DNA from: Paracoccus marinaquae
GTDB lineage: Bacteria; Pseudomonadota; Alphaproteobacteria; Rhodobacterales; Rhodobacteraceae
NCBI RefSeq assembly: GCF_018860165.1
Contig: NZ_JAHKNG010000028.1
Location: 1 to 48,693 of the forward strand
Length of the DNA stretch: 48,693 nt
Reading direction: 5' to 3'
Of the stretch, positions 16,316-25,500 are shown one piece after another. The translations under genes and the position numbers were made by a program. The notes under the pieces are model-generated. The model was not told the origin of the DNA and did not search any database. It worked only from the letters and a program-made list of their open reading frames with translations. Within the stretch, counting starts at the first letter, position 1; each line of letters begins with the position of its first letter.

Positions 16316-17479
16316 ATGACCGAGGTGAAACCCGCGGGCGGCGGCGACGCGTCCGCCGATCTGAAGGGGGCCATGATGGGGTTCGTCGGCGAACTCCGGG
16401 GCTTTCGAGACGACATCCAGAAGAAGCTGCAAGCACAGGAAGAGCGCATGAACATGCTTGATCGCAAGACCGCCAGCCGGGGCCGCGCGCCCCTGTCCGC
16501 CACCGCCGAGACCGAGGTGCCGCATCAGAAGGCGTTCAGCGCCTATCTGCGCCGCGGCGACGATGACGGGCTGCGTGGGCTGGTCATCGAGGAAAAGGGC
16601 CTGACCGTCGCCAGCGATGGCGGTTTTCTGGCCGCGCCGCAGGTGGCAGAGACGGTGCAGAACGTGCTGCGCTCGGGTGCCTCGCTGCGCCGGCTGGCCA
16701 ATGTCGTCGCCGTCGATTCCTCGGCCTATGAGGTGCTGGTGGACAAGGGTGACATCGGTGCCGGCTGGGCGAGCGAGGCCGATGCGGCCGAGACCGCCCC
16801 GGGCGGGATCGAGCGGATCTCGATCCCGGTGCACGAGTTGTCGGCCATGCCGAAGGCCAGCCAGCGGCTGTTGGATGACGCGGCCTTCGATGTCGAGGCC
16901 TGGCTGGCCGAGCGGATTGCCGACAGGTTCGCCCGTTCGGAAGCGGCGGCCTTCATCCATGGCGATGGCGTGGCCAAGCCGCGCGGCATCCTGGCCTATC
17001 CGACAGCGGCCGATGGCAGCGCGGCCGATGGTCAGATCGGAACGATTGCCACCGGGTCGCTGGGCGATTTCGACGCCGATGCGCCGGCCGATGCGCTGAT
17101 CGACCTGATCTACGCCCTGGGGGCCGAATATCGCGCCAATGCGAGCTTCGTGATGAATTCGAAGACCGCGGCACGGATCCGCAAGATGAAGGATGGCGAA
17201 GGCCGCTTCCTGTGGACCGATGCGCTGTCGGCCGGGCAGTCGGCGCAGCTTCTGGGCTATCCGGTGCTGATCGGCGAGGACATGCCGGATATCGCCATGG
17301 ACGCGCTGTCGGTCGCCTTCGGCGATTTCCGGGCGGCCTATACCATTGTCGAGCGCCCCGACCTGCGCGTGCTGCGCGATCCGTTCAGCGCCAAGCCGCA
17401 TGTGCTGTTCTACGCCACCAAGCGGGTCGGCGGCGGTGTCACCGACTTCCGCGCCGTCAAGCTGCTGCGCTTCGCCTGA
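16316..17479 (+). CDS. g5: GTA major capsid protein g5
   Basis: A 387-residue HK97-fold capsid protein. The first ~110 residues are helical and charged (MGFVGELRGFRDDIQKKLQA), the scaffold-like delta domain removed by g4. The mature shell domain follows with TVASDGGFLAAPQVAETVQN, ASLRRLANVVAV and the conserved tail RPDLRVLRDPFSAKPHVLF. GAGGAGAAG precedes the ATG. Both size and order match RcGTA g5. Two structured gaps flank it, suggesting separate dosage control. Confidence 0.97.
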   Translation: MTEVKPAGGGDASADLKGAMMGFVGELRGFRDDIQKKLQAQEERMNMLDRKTASRGRAPLSATAETEVPHQKAFSAYLRRGDDDGLRGLVIEEKGLTVASDGGFLAAPQVAETVQNVLRSGASLRRLANVVAVDSSAYEVLVDKGDIGAGWASEADAAETAPGGIERISIPVHELSAMPKASQRLLDDAAFDVEAWLAERIADRFARSEAAAFIHGDGVAKPRGILAYPTAADGSAADGQIGTIATGSLGDFDADAPADALIDLIYALGAEYRANASFVMNSKTAARIRKMKDGEGRFLWTDALSAGQSAQLLGYPVLIGEDMPDIAMDALSVAFGDFRAAYTIVERPDLRVLRDPFSAKPHVLFYATKRVGGGVTDFRAVKLLRFA

Positions 17480-17500
17480 TCCTTCGGGAAAGGGCGAGGG

Positions 17501-17625
17501 AAGGGGCCGCGCGCGGGCGCCGGCCATGCCGGCTTTGCAACTGTCCGCGCGCGCTGATGGCTGGCGCGTGGGCGCGGCCCCTTTCCGCAGCCGGGAAATG
17601 GGCGGGGTCCGTGACGGGCCCCGCC
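17501..17625. promoter_or_regulatory. structured RNA region between capsid and connector genes
   Basis: The 190-base gap after g5 holds a 12-base perfect inverted repeat (17501-17512 with 17572-17583) enclosing GCCGGC-CAT-GCCGGC (17519-17533). A second 10-bp hairpin GGCGGGGTCC/GGGCCCCGCC-type follows (17601-17625). No T-run follows. It could protect the capsid mRNA 3' end or reduce expression of g6 onward. Confidence 0.5.
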
Positions 17626-17669
17626 GTCGTGGAGTGGCAAGGCGAACGGCAGGACGGGAGGTTCGCGAG

Positions 17670-18284
17670 ATGATGCTGATAGAGGAAACGGCGCCTGCGG
17701 CGGAGGCGCTGCCTGTCGCCGCGCTGCGCGAGCATTTGCGCCTGGGGTCGGGGTTCGGGGTCGCCGAGGAGGCGGCCGAAACGGCGGCCCTGGGCGGCTA
17801 TCTGCGCGCCGCGATCGCGACCATCGAGGGGCGGACCGGCAAGGTGCTGCTGACCCGGCGCTTTCGGATGCAGCTGGATGACTGGCGCGACCGGCTGGGC
17901 CAGCCGCTGCCGCTGGCGCCGGTGATCTCGATCGAGGGGATCGAGATCGAGGACGGGGCCGGCATCGTCACGGCGCTGCCGCAGGACAGCTGGCGGCTGC
18001 TGCCCGACAGCCAGCGTCCGATGATCCTGCCGACCGGGGTGATCCTGCCGCATGTTCCGCGGCGCGGTTTGCTGAACGTGCGCTTTACCGCCGGGTTCGG
18101 TGCTGACTGGGCATCGGTGCCGGCCGATCTGGCGCAGGCGGTGCTGATGCTGGCCGCGCGCTATTACGAGGATCGCAGCTTCGAGGGATCGAAGGGGGCT
18201 ATGCCCTTCGGGGTCAGCGCGCTGATCGAGCGTTGGCGGCAGGTGCGCATCCTCGGCGGTCGCGGTCGCCGGGAGGCGCGCTGA
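17670..18284 (+). CDS. g6: GTA head-tail connector g6
   Basis: A 204-residue phage gp6-like adaptor that sits under the portal. I chose the ATG at 17670 (MMLIEETAPAAEALPV), with GGGAGG 8 bases upstream; the upstream open frame crosses the structured gap and is not coding-like. The helical N-terminus ALREHLRLG and LGGYLRAAIATIEGRTGKVL, and the C-terminal VPADLAQAVLMLAARYYEDR, are typical of this family. It overlaps g7 by one base (TGATG). Confidence 0.88.
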   Translation: MMLIEETAPAAEALPVAALREHLRLGSGFGVAEEAAETAALGGYLRAAIATIEGRTGKVLLTRRFRMQLDDWRDRLGQPLPLAPVISIEGIEIEDGAGIVTALPQDSWRLLPDSQRPMILPTGVILPHVPRRGLLNVRFTAGFGADWASVPADLAQAVLMLAARYYEDRSFEGSKGAMPFGVSALIERWRQVRILGGRGRREAR

Positions 18285-18622
18285 TGGGCCGGCCGAGGCT
18301 GAACCTGCGGCTGGCGCTGGAAGCACCCGAGCGGCAGGAGGACGGAATGGGCGGCCATCGCGTCGTCTGGCGGCAGCTGGGTTGGCTCTGGGCCGGGATG
18401 GAAGCCGCAGCGGGGCGCGAGCGTCTGGTCCAGGTCGGGCCGCAAAGCCTGGTGACATGGCGGATCACACTGCGCGCAGCGCCAAAGGGTGATCCGCGCC
18501 GGCCCGAGCCCGACCAGCGGCTGCGGCTGGGCGCGCGGCTGTTCCATATCGAGGCGGTGGCCGAGTGTGACCCGGACGGGCGCTGGCTGACCTGCTTTGC
18601 ACGAGAGGAGGATCAGGCATGA
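18284..18622 (+). CDS. g7: GTA head-tail adaptor/stopper g7
   Basis: A 112-residue beta-rich protein resembling phage head-tail joining (SPP1 gp16/HK97 gp7-like) proteins. Visible features are RQEDGMGGHRVVWRQLGWLW, RLVQVGPQSLVTWRITLR and the end RLFHIEAVAECDPDGRWLTC. It starts in the g6 stop and overlaps g8 by 4 bases. It would plug the connector after packaging. Confidence 0.85.
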   Translation: MGRPRLNLRLALEAPERQEDGMGGHRVVWRQLGWLWAGMEAAAGRERLVQVGPQSLVTWRITLRAAPKGDPRRPEPDQRLRLGARLFHIEAVAECDPDGRWLTCFAREEDQA

Positions 18623-19038
18623 GTTATGCGGCAGGGGCGGCGCTGCAGGGCGCGGTTTACCGGCATTTGCGGGCCGACACGGCGCTGGCGGCGCTGGTCG
18701 GGGATGCGATCTTCGACGCCATGCCGGTCGATGTGCCGGCCGGGGTGCATGTCTCGCTGGGCCCCGAGGAGGCGCGTGACGCCGGCGATGCGACCGGGCG
18801 CGGATCGCAGCATGATTTCGTCGTCTCGGTGCTGTCGGGCAGCGAGGGCAGTGCCGGTTTCAGTGCCGTCAAGATCGCCGCCGCGGCGGTGGCCGAGGCG
18901 CTGGAGACGGGCGGCCTGATGCTGGATCGCGGCCATCTGGTGGCGATCTGGTTTCGGCGCGCGCGGGCGCGGCGGGTAGAAAACGGCGCGGCGCGACGGG
19001 TCGATCTGACCTTTCGCGCCCTGATTGATCTGGGCTGA
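18619..19038 (+). CDS. g8: GTA tail terminator g8 (DUF3168)
   Basis: A 139-residue protein of the DUF3168 type, the hexameric ring that ends the tail tube on the head side. ALQGAVYRHLRADTALAALV and the alternating strands around VHVSLGPEEARDAGDATG and QHDFVVSVLSGSEG are characteristic. It overlaps g7 by ATGA and is followed 12 bases later by the tail-tube gene. Confidence 0.88.
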   Translation: MSYAAGAALQGAVYRHLRADTALAALVGDAIFDAMPVDVPAGVHVSLGPEEARDAGDATGRGSQHDFVVSVLSGSEGSAGFSAVKIAAAAVAEALETGGLMLDRGHLVAIWFRRARARRVENGAARRVDLTFRALIDLG

Positions 19039-19050
19039 GGAGTTGAGGCC

Positions 19051-19464
19051 ATGGCGGTACAGAACGGGCGCGACCTGCTGGTCAGGATGGACATGACGGG
19101 CGATGGCGCCTTCGAGACGGTGGCCGGGCTGCGCGCCTCGCGGCTATCCTTCAATGCCGAGACGGTGGATGTCACCAGCGTCGAAAGCGAGGGCGGCTGG
19201 CGCGAACTGCTGGGTGGCGCGGGAATGCGCAGCGCCTCGATCTCGGGCTCGGGCGTGTTTCGGGACGCGGCGACCGATGCTCGTGCGCGGCAGATCTTCT
19301 TCGACGGCGAGGTGCCGCGGTTTCAGGTGGTGATCCCCGATTTCGGCACCGTCGAGGGACCGTTCCAGATCACCGCGCTGGAATATGCCGGCAGCCATAA
19401 CGGCGAGGCCACCTATGAGGTCAGCATGGCCTCGGCCGGTGCGCTGAGCTTTACGGTGCTGTGA
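19051..19464 (+). CDS. g9: GTA major tail protein g9
   Basis: A 137-residue TP901-1-type major tail (tube) protein. Motifs are NGRDLLVRMDMTGDGAFETV, the substituted beta core DVTSVESEGGWRELLGGAGM, and RQIFFDGEVPRFQVVIPDFG. It polymerises as rings around the tape-measure protein. Its stop overlaps the ATG of g10 by one base. Confidence 0.92.
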   Translation: MAVQNGRDLLVRMDMTGDGAFETVAGLRASRLSFNAETVDVTSVESEGGWRELLGGAGMRSASISGSGVFRDAATDARARQIFFDGEVPRFQVVIPDFGTVEGPFQITALEYAGSHNGEATYEVSMASAGALSFTVL

Positions 19465-19778
19465 TGGCGAACCCGATGCGGGGCGAGGTCGAGATCGCGC
19501 TGGACGGGCAGGCGCAGGTGGCGCGGCTGACCCTGGGCGCACTGGCCGAACTGGAACAGGATCTGGGCGCCGACAGCCTGCTGGCGCTGGCCGAACGGTT
19601 CGAGGCCGGGCGCTTTTCCAGCCGCGATGTGCTGGCGGTGCTGGTCGCAGGGCTGCGGGGCGGCGGCTGGCAGGGGCGCGCGGCCGACCTGCTGACGGTC
19701 GAGATCGGCGGCGGGCCGGTGGCAGCGGGGCGGGCAGCCGCCGAATTGCTGGCCCGCGCCTTCCGGATCGGCGCATGA
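19464..19778 (+). CDS. g10: GTA tail chaperone g10 (GTA_gp10 family)
   Basis: A 104-residue protein of the gene-transfer-agent family gp10, probably the first part of the tail assembly chaperone pair. It begins MANPMRGEVEIALDGQA, followed by LTLGALAELEQDLGADSLLA and a Gly-rich GLRGGGWQGRAADLL. The ATG at 19464 is preferred over a GTG three bases earlier. It overlaps g10.1 by 4 bases; no slippery frameshift heptamer is visible. Confidence 0.88.
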   Translation: MANPMRGEVEIALDGQAQVARLTLGALAELEQDLGADSLLALAERFEAGRFSSRDVLAVLVAGLRGGGWQGRAADLLTVEIGGGPVAAGRAAAELLARAFRIGA

Positions 19779-19981
19779 GCGGCGGGCTGGACTGGCCCGG
19801 CCTGATGCGCGCGGGGTTGCGCGGGCTGGGGCTGCGACCAGAGCAGTTCTGGGCGCTGACCCCGGCCGAACTGGCCCTGATGCTGGGGGTCGAGGCCGGA
19901 CCGCCGGCGATGACGCGGGAACGGCTGGCCGAACTGGCGGCGCGCTATCCCGACCGGCGGCCGGGCTCGCCCGGGGAATGA
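19775..19981 (+). CDS. g10.1: GTA tail assembly chaperone g10.1
   Basis: A 68-residue phage tail assembly chaperone (TAC) protein with LGLRPEQFWALTPAELALML at its core and a helical RERLAELAARYPD end. In phages the second chaperone part is often made by frameshifting; here it is a separate, ATGA-coupled gene as in RcGTA. It should bind the tape-measure protein until the tail tube assembles. Confidence 0.85.
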   Translation: MSGGLDWPGLMRAGLRGLGLRPEQFWALTPAELALMLGVEAGPPAMTRERLAELAARYPDRRPGSPGE

Positions 19982-20009
19982 GAGCAACTGACAAGCGGGG
20001 GCCATCAGC

Positions 20010-20663
20010 ATGGCGGACAAGGACGGGTTCGGCGCGACGCTGGACCAGCTGGACGAGGGATTCGGGCAGAGCAGTCGCATGGCCGCCGAGTTCGAGGCGG
20101 AACTGGCGCGGCTGCGGCAGTCGATGGCCATTACCTCACGCGAGGTCGGCAGCTTGAGTTCGGGCATCGAAAGCGGTCTGCGCCGCGCCTTCGACGGGCT
20201 GATCTTCGACGGCATCAAGCTGTCCGAGGCGCTGAAGGGCATCGGGCGGTCGATCGCGGACAAGGTGTTCTCGATGGCGATGAAGCCGATGGAAAATGCG
20301 CTGGCGGGATCCCTCGCCGGCAGCGTCACGGGAATGCTGTCGGGTGCCTTGCCCTTCGCCGCGGGCGGGGCCTTCGTACAGGGCCGCGTCATGCCCTTCG
20401 CCAAGGGCGGGATCGTCAGCCAGCCCACGCATTTTCCGATGCGCGGCGCCACCGGGCTGATGGGCGAGGCCGGTCCCGAGGCGATCATGCCGTTGCGGCG
20501 CGGGGCCGATGGCCGGCTGGGTGTCGCGGCGGGTGGCGGTGGCCGGCTGGTCAATATCACGGTGAACGTGACCACCCCGGATGTCGCGGGCTTCCAGCGC
20601 AGCCAGTCGCAGATTGCCGCGCAACTGGGCCGGGCGCTGGCGCGCGGCGACCGCAACAACTGA
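20010..20663 (+). CDS. g11: GTA tape-measure protein g11
   Basis: A 217-residue tape-measure protein. The first ~55 residues are helical (LDEGFGQSSRMAAEFEAELA). The hydrophobic middle (ALAGSLAGSVTGMLSGALPF) precedes the family motif FAKGGIVSQPTHFPM, and EAGPEAIMPLRRGADGRLGV closes it. Its shortness fits the short tail of GTA particles. A GGGGGCC site precedes the ATG. Confidence 0.9.
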   Translation: MADKDGFGATLDQLDEGFGQSSRMAAEFEAELARLRQSMAITSREVGSLSSGIESGLRRAFDGLIFDGIKLSEALKGIGRSIADKVFSMAMKPMENALAGSLAGSVTGMLSGALPFAAGGAFVQGRVMPFAKGGIVSQPTHFPMRGATGLMGEAGPEAIMPLRRGADGRLGVAAGGGGRLVNITVNVTTPDVAGFQRSQSQIAAQLGRALARGDRNN

Positions 20664-20678
20664 ACCAGGGAGGCAGGA

Positions 20679-21311
20679 ATGGCTTTTCACGAGGTGAGGT
20701 TTCCGGCGAACCTGTCCTTCGGCTCGATCGGCGGCCCCGAGCGGCGCACCGAGATCGTCACGCTGGCCAGCGGCTTCGAGGAGCGGAACACGCCCTGGGC
20801 GCATGCACGGCGCCGCTATGACGCGGGGATGGGCTTGCGTTCGCTGGATGACCTGTCGGCGCTGGTGGTATTCTTCGAGGCGCGGGCCGGGCAGTTGCAC
20901 GCTTTTCGCTGGAAGGACTGGTCGGACTTCAAAAGCTCTGCGCCCTCGCGCAGCCCGGTCTTCGACGATCAGGAGATCGCGCGCGGCGACGGCAATGCGG
21001 TGACTTTCGCACTCATCAAGACCTATGCGTCGGGACCGGCGCGCTATGCCCGGCCGATCACCAAGCCGGTGCAGGATACGGTGCGGGCGGGGATCGGCGG
21101 GGTCGAACGCTTTCCGGGCGAGGATTACGAGGTCGATCACGCAACGGGGCTGGTGACCTTCCGCGAGCCGCCCGAGCCCGGGGCGGCGGTGACGGCGGGC
21201 TTTGAATTCGATGTGCCGGTGCGCTTTGACACCGACCGGATCGCGGTTTCGGTGGCCGGTTTCCAGGCCGGCGAGGTGCCCCAGATTCCGGTTGTGGAGG
21301 TGCGGATATGA
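20679..21311 (+). CDS. g12: GTA distal tail protein g12 (DUF2460)
   Basis: A 210-residue DUF2460/TIGR02217 protein that caps the distal tail tube. It begins MAFHEVRFPANLSFGSIGGP. ERRTEIVTLASGFEERNTPW and RHAFRWKD-like LHAFRWKDWSDFKSS are family hallmarks, as is GEDYEVDHATGLVTFREPP. It overlaps g13 by 4 bases. The GGAGG site 7 bases upstream is good. Confidence 0.93.
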   Translation: MAFHEVRFPANLSFGSIGGPERRTEIVTLASGFEERNTPWAHARRRYDAGMGLRSLDDLSALVVFFEARAGQLHAFRWKDWSDFKSSAPSRSPVFDDQEIARGDGNAVTFALIKTYASGPARYARPITKPVQDTVRAGIGGVERFPGEDYEVDHATGLVTFREPPEPGAAVTAGFEFDVPVRFDTDRIAVSVAGFQAGEVPQIPVVEVRI

Positions 21312-22147
21312 CCACGACCACCACCTGCCGGGCCTGGGTGATCCGCCGCGGTGACGGGCTGACCCTGGGTTTCACCGACCATGACGCCCGGCTGCGCTTT
21401 GGCAATGTCACCTTCCGCCCGGATCACGGCATGAGCGCGCGGGCGCTGGTGCAGGGCTCGGGGCTGTCGGTCGACAATTCCGAGGCCGAGGGCGCGCTGT
21501 CCGACAATGCGATCACCGAAAGGGACCTGCTGGCCGGGCTGTGGGATGCGGCCGAGTTGAAGATGTGGGAGGTCGACTGGAGCGATCCTGCGCAACGGCG
21601 GCTGGTGTTCGCGGGCAGTCTGGGCGAAGTGTCGCGGTCGCGCGGGGCCTTTCGCGCCGAATTGCGGGGCCTGTCCGAGCCGCTGAACGCGCCGCAGGGC
21701 CGGGTTTACCACCCGCGCTGCTCGGCGCGGCTGGGTGATGGCGCCTGCGGCGTCGATCTGTCGGGGCCGGGGCTGCAGACGGAGCGCGCGGTCGAGGGAT
21801 GCGAGGAGGGGCGGCTGTTCCGCTTTGCGGGTTTCCCGGCCTTCGACAAGGCGTGGTTCGAGCGCGGTGTCCTGCTGGTTCTGGATGGTGAGGCCGGGGG
21901 ATTGCGCGGCACGGTCAAGAACGACATTGCCCTGCCGGGCGGCGGCCGCGAGGTCGAGTTGTGGCAGGGGCTGGGGATCGTGCCGAAACCCGGCGACCGC
22001 GTCCGGCTGACCGCGGGTTGCGACAAGCGCAGTGTCACCTGCCGGTTGAAGTTCGACAATTATCTGAATTTTCGGGGCTTCCCGCATCTGCCCAGCGAAG
22101 ACTGGCTGCTGGCGCCGCAAGCAGGGGGCGGTCGTGGCGGATCCTGA
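21308..22147 (+). CDS. g13: GTA hub protein g13 (DUF2163)
   Basis: A 279-residue DUF2163/TIGR02218 protein, the baseplate hub subunit. CRAWVIRRGDGLTLGFTDHD opens it, and four Cys residues (YHPRCSARLGDGACGVDLSG, then AGCDKRSVTCRLKF) match the iron-sulphur-binding cysteines of RcGTA g13. The end NYLNFRGFPHLPSEDWLL is family-typical. It overlaps the GTG start of g14 by 14 bases. Confidence 0.93.
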   Translation: MTTTTTCRAWVIRRGDGLTLGFTDHDARLRFGNVTFRPDHGMSARALVQGSGLSVDNSEAEGALSDNAITERDLLAGLWDAAELKMWEVDWSDPAQRRLVFAGSLGEVSRSRGAFRAELRGLSEPLNAPQGRVYHPRCSARLGDGACGVDLSGPGLQTERAVEGCEEGRLFRFAGFPAFDKAWFERGVLLVLDGEAGGLRGTVKNDIALPGGGREVELWQGLGIVPKPGDRVRLTAGCDKRSVTCRLKFDNYLNFRGFPHLPSEDWLLAPQAGGGRGGS

Positions 22148-22568
22148 CCGCATCGTGGCGCTGGCCCGGGACTGGATCGGCACACCCTATGTCCATCAGG
22201 CCAGCGCAAAGGGGGCTGGCGCCGATTGCCTTGGGTTGATCCGGGGCATCTGGTGTGTGCTTTACGGGGCCGAGCCCGAGGCACCGCCGCCCTATACGCC
22301 GGATTGGGGCGAGTTCGGGGCAGATGAGCCGCTGCTGTCCGGGGCACTGCGGCATTTGCGGCCGGTTGCACAGGATGCGCCGCTGGCCGGGGCGGATGTG
22401 CTGCTGTTCCGCATGCGCGCGGGCGCGGTCGCCAAGCATCTGGGTATCGTCTCGGAAACCGGCCGCGCGCCGCGTTTCGTTCATGCCTATACCCATCATG
22501 GCGTCATCGAGAGCCCGCTGACCACACCCTGGCAGAGCCGGATTGCAGCCCGGTTCCGCTTTCCGTGA
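22134..22568 (+). CDS. g14: GTA cell-wall peptidase g14 (NlpC/P60)
   Basis: A 144-residue NlpC/P60 cysteine peptidase that helps the particle cross the recipient cell wall. The catalytic Cys is in KGAGADCLGLIRGIW, the His in AVAKHLGIVSE, and a third polar residue near FVHAYTHHGVIES. I use the GTG at 22134 (VADPDRIVALARDWIGTPYV), which follows a GGGGGCGG; no ATG lies upstream of the active Cys at a suitable place. Confidence 0.92.
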   Translation: MADPDRIVALARDWIGTPYVHQASAKGAGADCLGLIRGIWCVLYGAEPEAPPPYTPDWGEFGADEPLLSGALRHLRPVAQDAPLAGADVLLFRMRAGAVAKHLGIVSETGRAPRFVHAYTHHGVIESPLTTPWQSRIAARFRFP

Positions 22569-22591
22569 GATTCTGAAGCAAGGAGGCCGCG

Positions 22592-25500
22592 ATGGCCACG
22601 ATCCTGTTGTCCGCCGTGGGTGCGTCCATCGGCGGCGGGCTTGGCGGTGCCTTTCTGGGCCTGTCGGGTGCTGTCATCGGCCGCGCGGTTGGTGCGACGG
22701 TGGGGCGGATGATCGACCAACGGCTGCTGGGCGGCGGCTCGAAGGTGGTCGAGACCGGGCGGATCGACCGGCTGCGCCTGCAGACGGCGGGCGAGGGGGC
22801 GCCGATCCCGCGGCTTTGGGGCCAGATGCGGCTGCCCGGGCATGTCGTCTGGGCCTCGCCGCTGGACGAGATCCGCCGAACCGACAGCAGCGGCGGCGGC
22901 AAGGGTGCGCCGAAGACGACGGTGACGCAGATCAGCTATCGCCTGTCGGTGGCGCTGGCGCTGTGCGAGGGGCAGATCCTCGGCGTCGGCCGGGTCTGGG
23001 CGGATGGCGAGGAGGTCGCGGCGGCCGACCTGAACATGCGGGTCTATGCCGGAGACGGAGAGCAGATGCCCGATCCGGTCATCGCCGCGCATGAGGGCGA
23101 GGACGCGCCGGCCTATCGCGGTGTCGCCTATGTCGTGCTGGAGGATCTGAGCCTCGAACGCTGGGGCAACCGGATGCCGCAGCTGAGCTTCGAGGTGACC
23201 TGTCCGGCGCAGGATGGCAGCGGCCTGTGCCGCGACGTGCGGGCGGTGGCGCTGATCCCCGGCACCGGCGAATATGCGCTGGCGACAACGCCGGTGACAC
23301 AGGACCTGGGATTGGGCGAGCATCGCTCGGTCAATGTCAACACGCCGATGGGCGGGACGGATTTCAGCGCCTCACTTGATGTCATGGGGCGCGAATTGCC
23401 CAATGTCGGCTCGGTCTCGCTGGTGGTGTCGTGGTTCGGCGACGATCTGCGGATCGGGCATTGCAGCCTGCGCCCCAAGGTCGAGCAGGGCGAGAGCGAC
23501 GGCAGCGAGATGCCCTGGCGCGTGGCGGGCGTGACGCGGGGCGGGGCGCAGTCTGTTGCCCAGATCGACGGGCGGCCGGTCTATGGCGGCACGCCTGCGG
23601 ACCGGTCGGTGATCGAGGCGCTGCGCGCGATTGCCGGCTCGGGGCGCCGGGCGGTGTTCTATCCCTTCATCCTGATGGAGCAACTGGCTGGCAATGGCCT
23701 GCCCGATCCCCATGGCGTCGGCGAACAGCCCGTCATGCCGTGGCGGGGAAGGATCACCACCTCGGTTGCCGCCGGGCAAGAGGGTTCACCCGACGGGACG
23801 CAGGCGGCGGCGGACGAGGTTGCGGCGTTTTTCGGAACCGCGCAGGCGGGGGATTTCAGCCGCACGGGCGACGGGGTCGGCTATCACGGGCCTGCCGAAT
23901 GGTCCTATCGCCGCTTCATCCTGCATTACGCCCATCTCTGCGCGGCGGCGGGCGGGATCGATGCCTTCCTGATCGGCTCGGAGATGGTGGGCATGACCCG
24001 GATCCGGGGGCCGCAGAACGGCTATCCGGCGGTGGCGCAGTTGAGGCAACTGGCTGCGGATGTGCGCGCCGTTCTGGGGCCGGATGTGAAGATCGGCTAT
24101 GCCGCCGACTGGTCGGAATATTTCGGCCACCATCCCGGCAATGGCGAATTGTTCTTTCATCTCGATCCGCTGTGGGCGGATGACAATATCGATTTCATCG
24201 GCATCGACAATTACATGCCGCTGTCCGACTGGCGCGAGGGCGAGGACCATCTGGACGCGCATTGGGGTCGGATCGACAACCCGGACTATCTGCAGGCGAA
24301 TGTCTGCGGGGGCGAGGGTTACGACTGGTACTATGCCAGCCAGGCCGACCGCGACGCGCAGAGGCGTTCGCCGATTACCGATGGACGCTATGACGAGGCC
24401 TGGGTCTGGCGCTTCAAGGACATCACCAGCTGGTGGCAGAACCTGCATTACGACCGACCGGGGGGCCTGCGGTCGCCCGAGGCGACGGGCTGGGTGCCCG
24501 GATCAAAGCCGGTCTGGTTCACCGAATACGGCTGTGCGGCGCTGGACAAGGCGACGAACCAGCCGAACAAGTTCCTCGATGCCCATAGTTCGGAAAGCAT
24601 GCTGCCGCATTACTCGAACGGGCGACGCGATGACGCGATTCAGGCGGCCTATCTGCGCGCGGTGACCGCCCATTGGTCGAAGCCGGAAAACAACCCTGCC
24701 ATGGAGGATGGCGGACGGATGGTCGATCTGGACCGCGCCCATGTCTGGTGCTGGGACGCGCGGCCCTATCCGGCCTTTCCCGGCCGGCCGGATCTGTGGT
24801 CGGACGGGCCGGCATGGGAGCGCGGGCACTGGCTGAACGGCCGGGCCGGGGCGGTGACGCTGCCGGCGGTGGTCGGCGATATCTGTCGCATGGCCGGCAT
24901 CGCCTCATATGACGCCAGCGCGCTGTCCGGGGTCGTGCGCGGCTATAGCCTGACCGGGGGTGAAAGCGGCCGGGCGGCGCTGCAACCGCTGATGCTGGCC
25001 CATGGCTTTGATGCGGTGGAACGCGAGGGTCGGCTGTGCTTTCGCATGCGCGATGGTCTGGCGACGGTTGCGATCGGGCCTGACGATCTGGCCGTGACCG
25101 AGGATCTGGCGGGGCTGGAAACCGTCCGTTCGGCCGAGCCCGGATTGGCCGGACGCCTGCGGCTGAGCCATGTCGAGGCGGGTGCCGATTATGCGGTGGC
25201 GACGGCCGAGACCAGCCTGCCCGACGCCGATCTGGAAACGGTCAGCGACAGCGAGTTTCCGATGGTCGCGACCCGCGCCGAGGGGCGCGCGATTGCCGAA
25301 CGCTGGCTGTCCGAGGCGGTGCTGTCGCGCGACACGGCGCGGTTCGCGTTGCCGCCCTCGCGGGCGCATCTGGGGCCGGGTGATGTGGTGCGGATCGCGC
25401 AGCACGGGGTCGAGCCGCGCCGCTGGCGCATCGATCGGGTCGAGCGCGCGGGCGCGATCACCGTCGATGCCGTCCGGGTCGATCCGGGCGTCTATGTTCC

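Noticed and set aside
15383..17527. 714-codon reverse open frame antisense to GTA g3.5-g5
   Set aside because: Antisense shadow of HK97 capsid and protease genes; Arg/Pro-rich composition, no domain.
19730..19790. Programmed frameshift between g10 and g10.1
   Set aside because: No slippery heptamer seen; g10.1 has its own ATG in an ATGA overlap.
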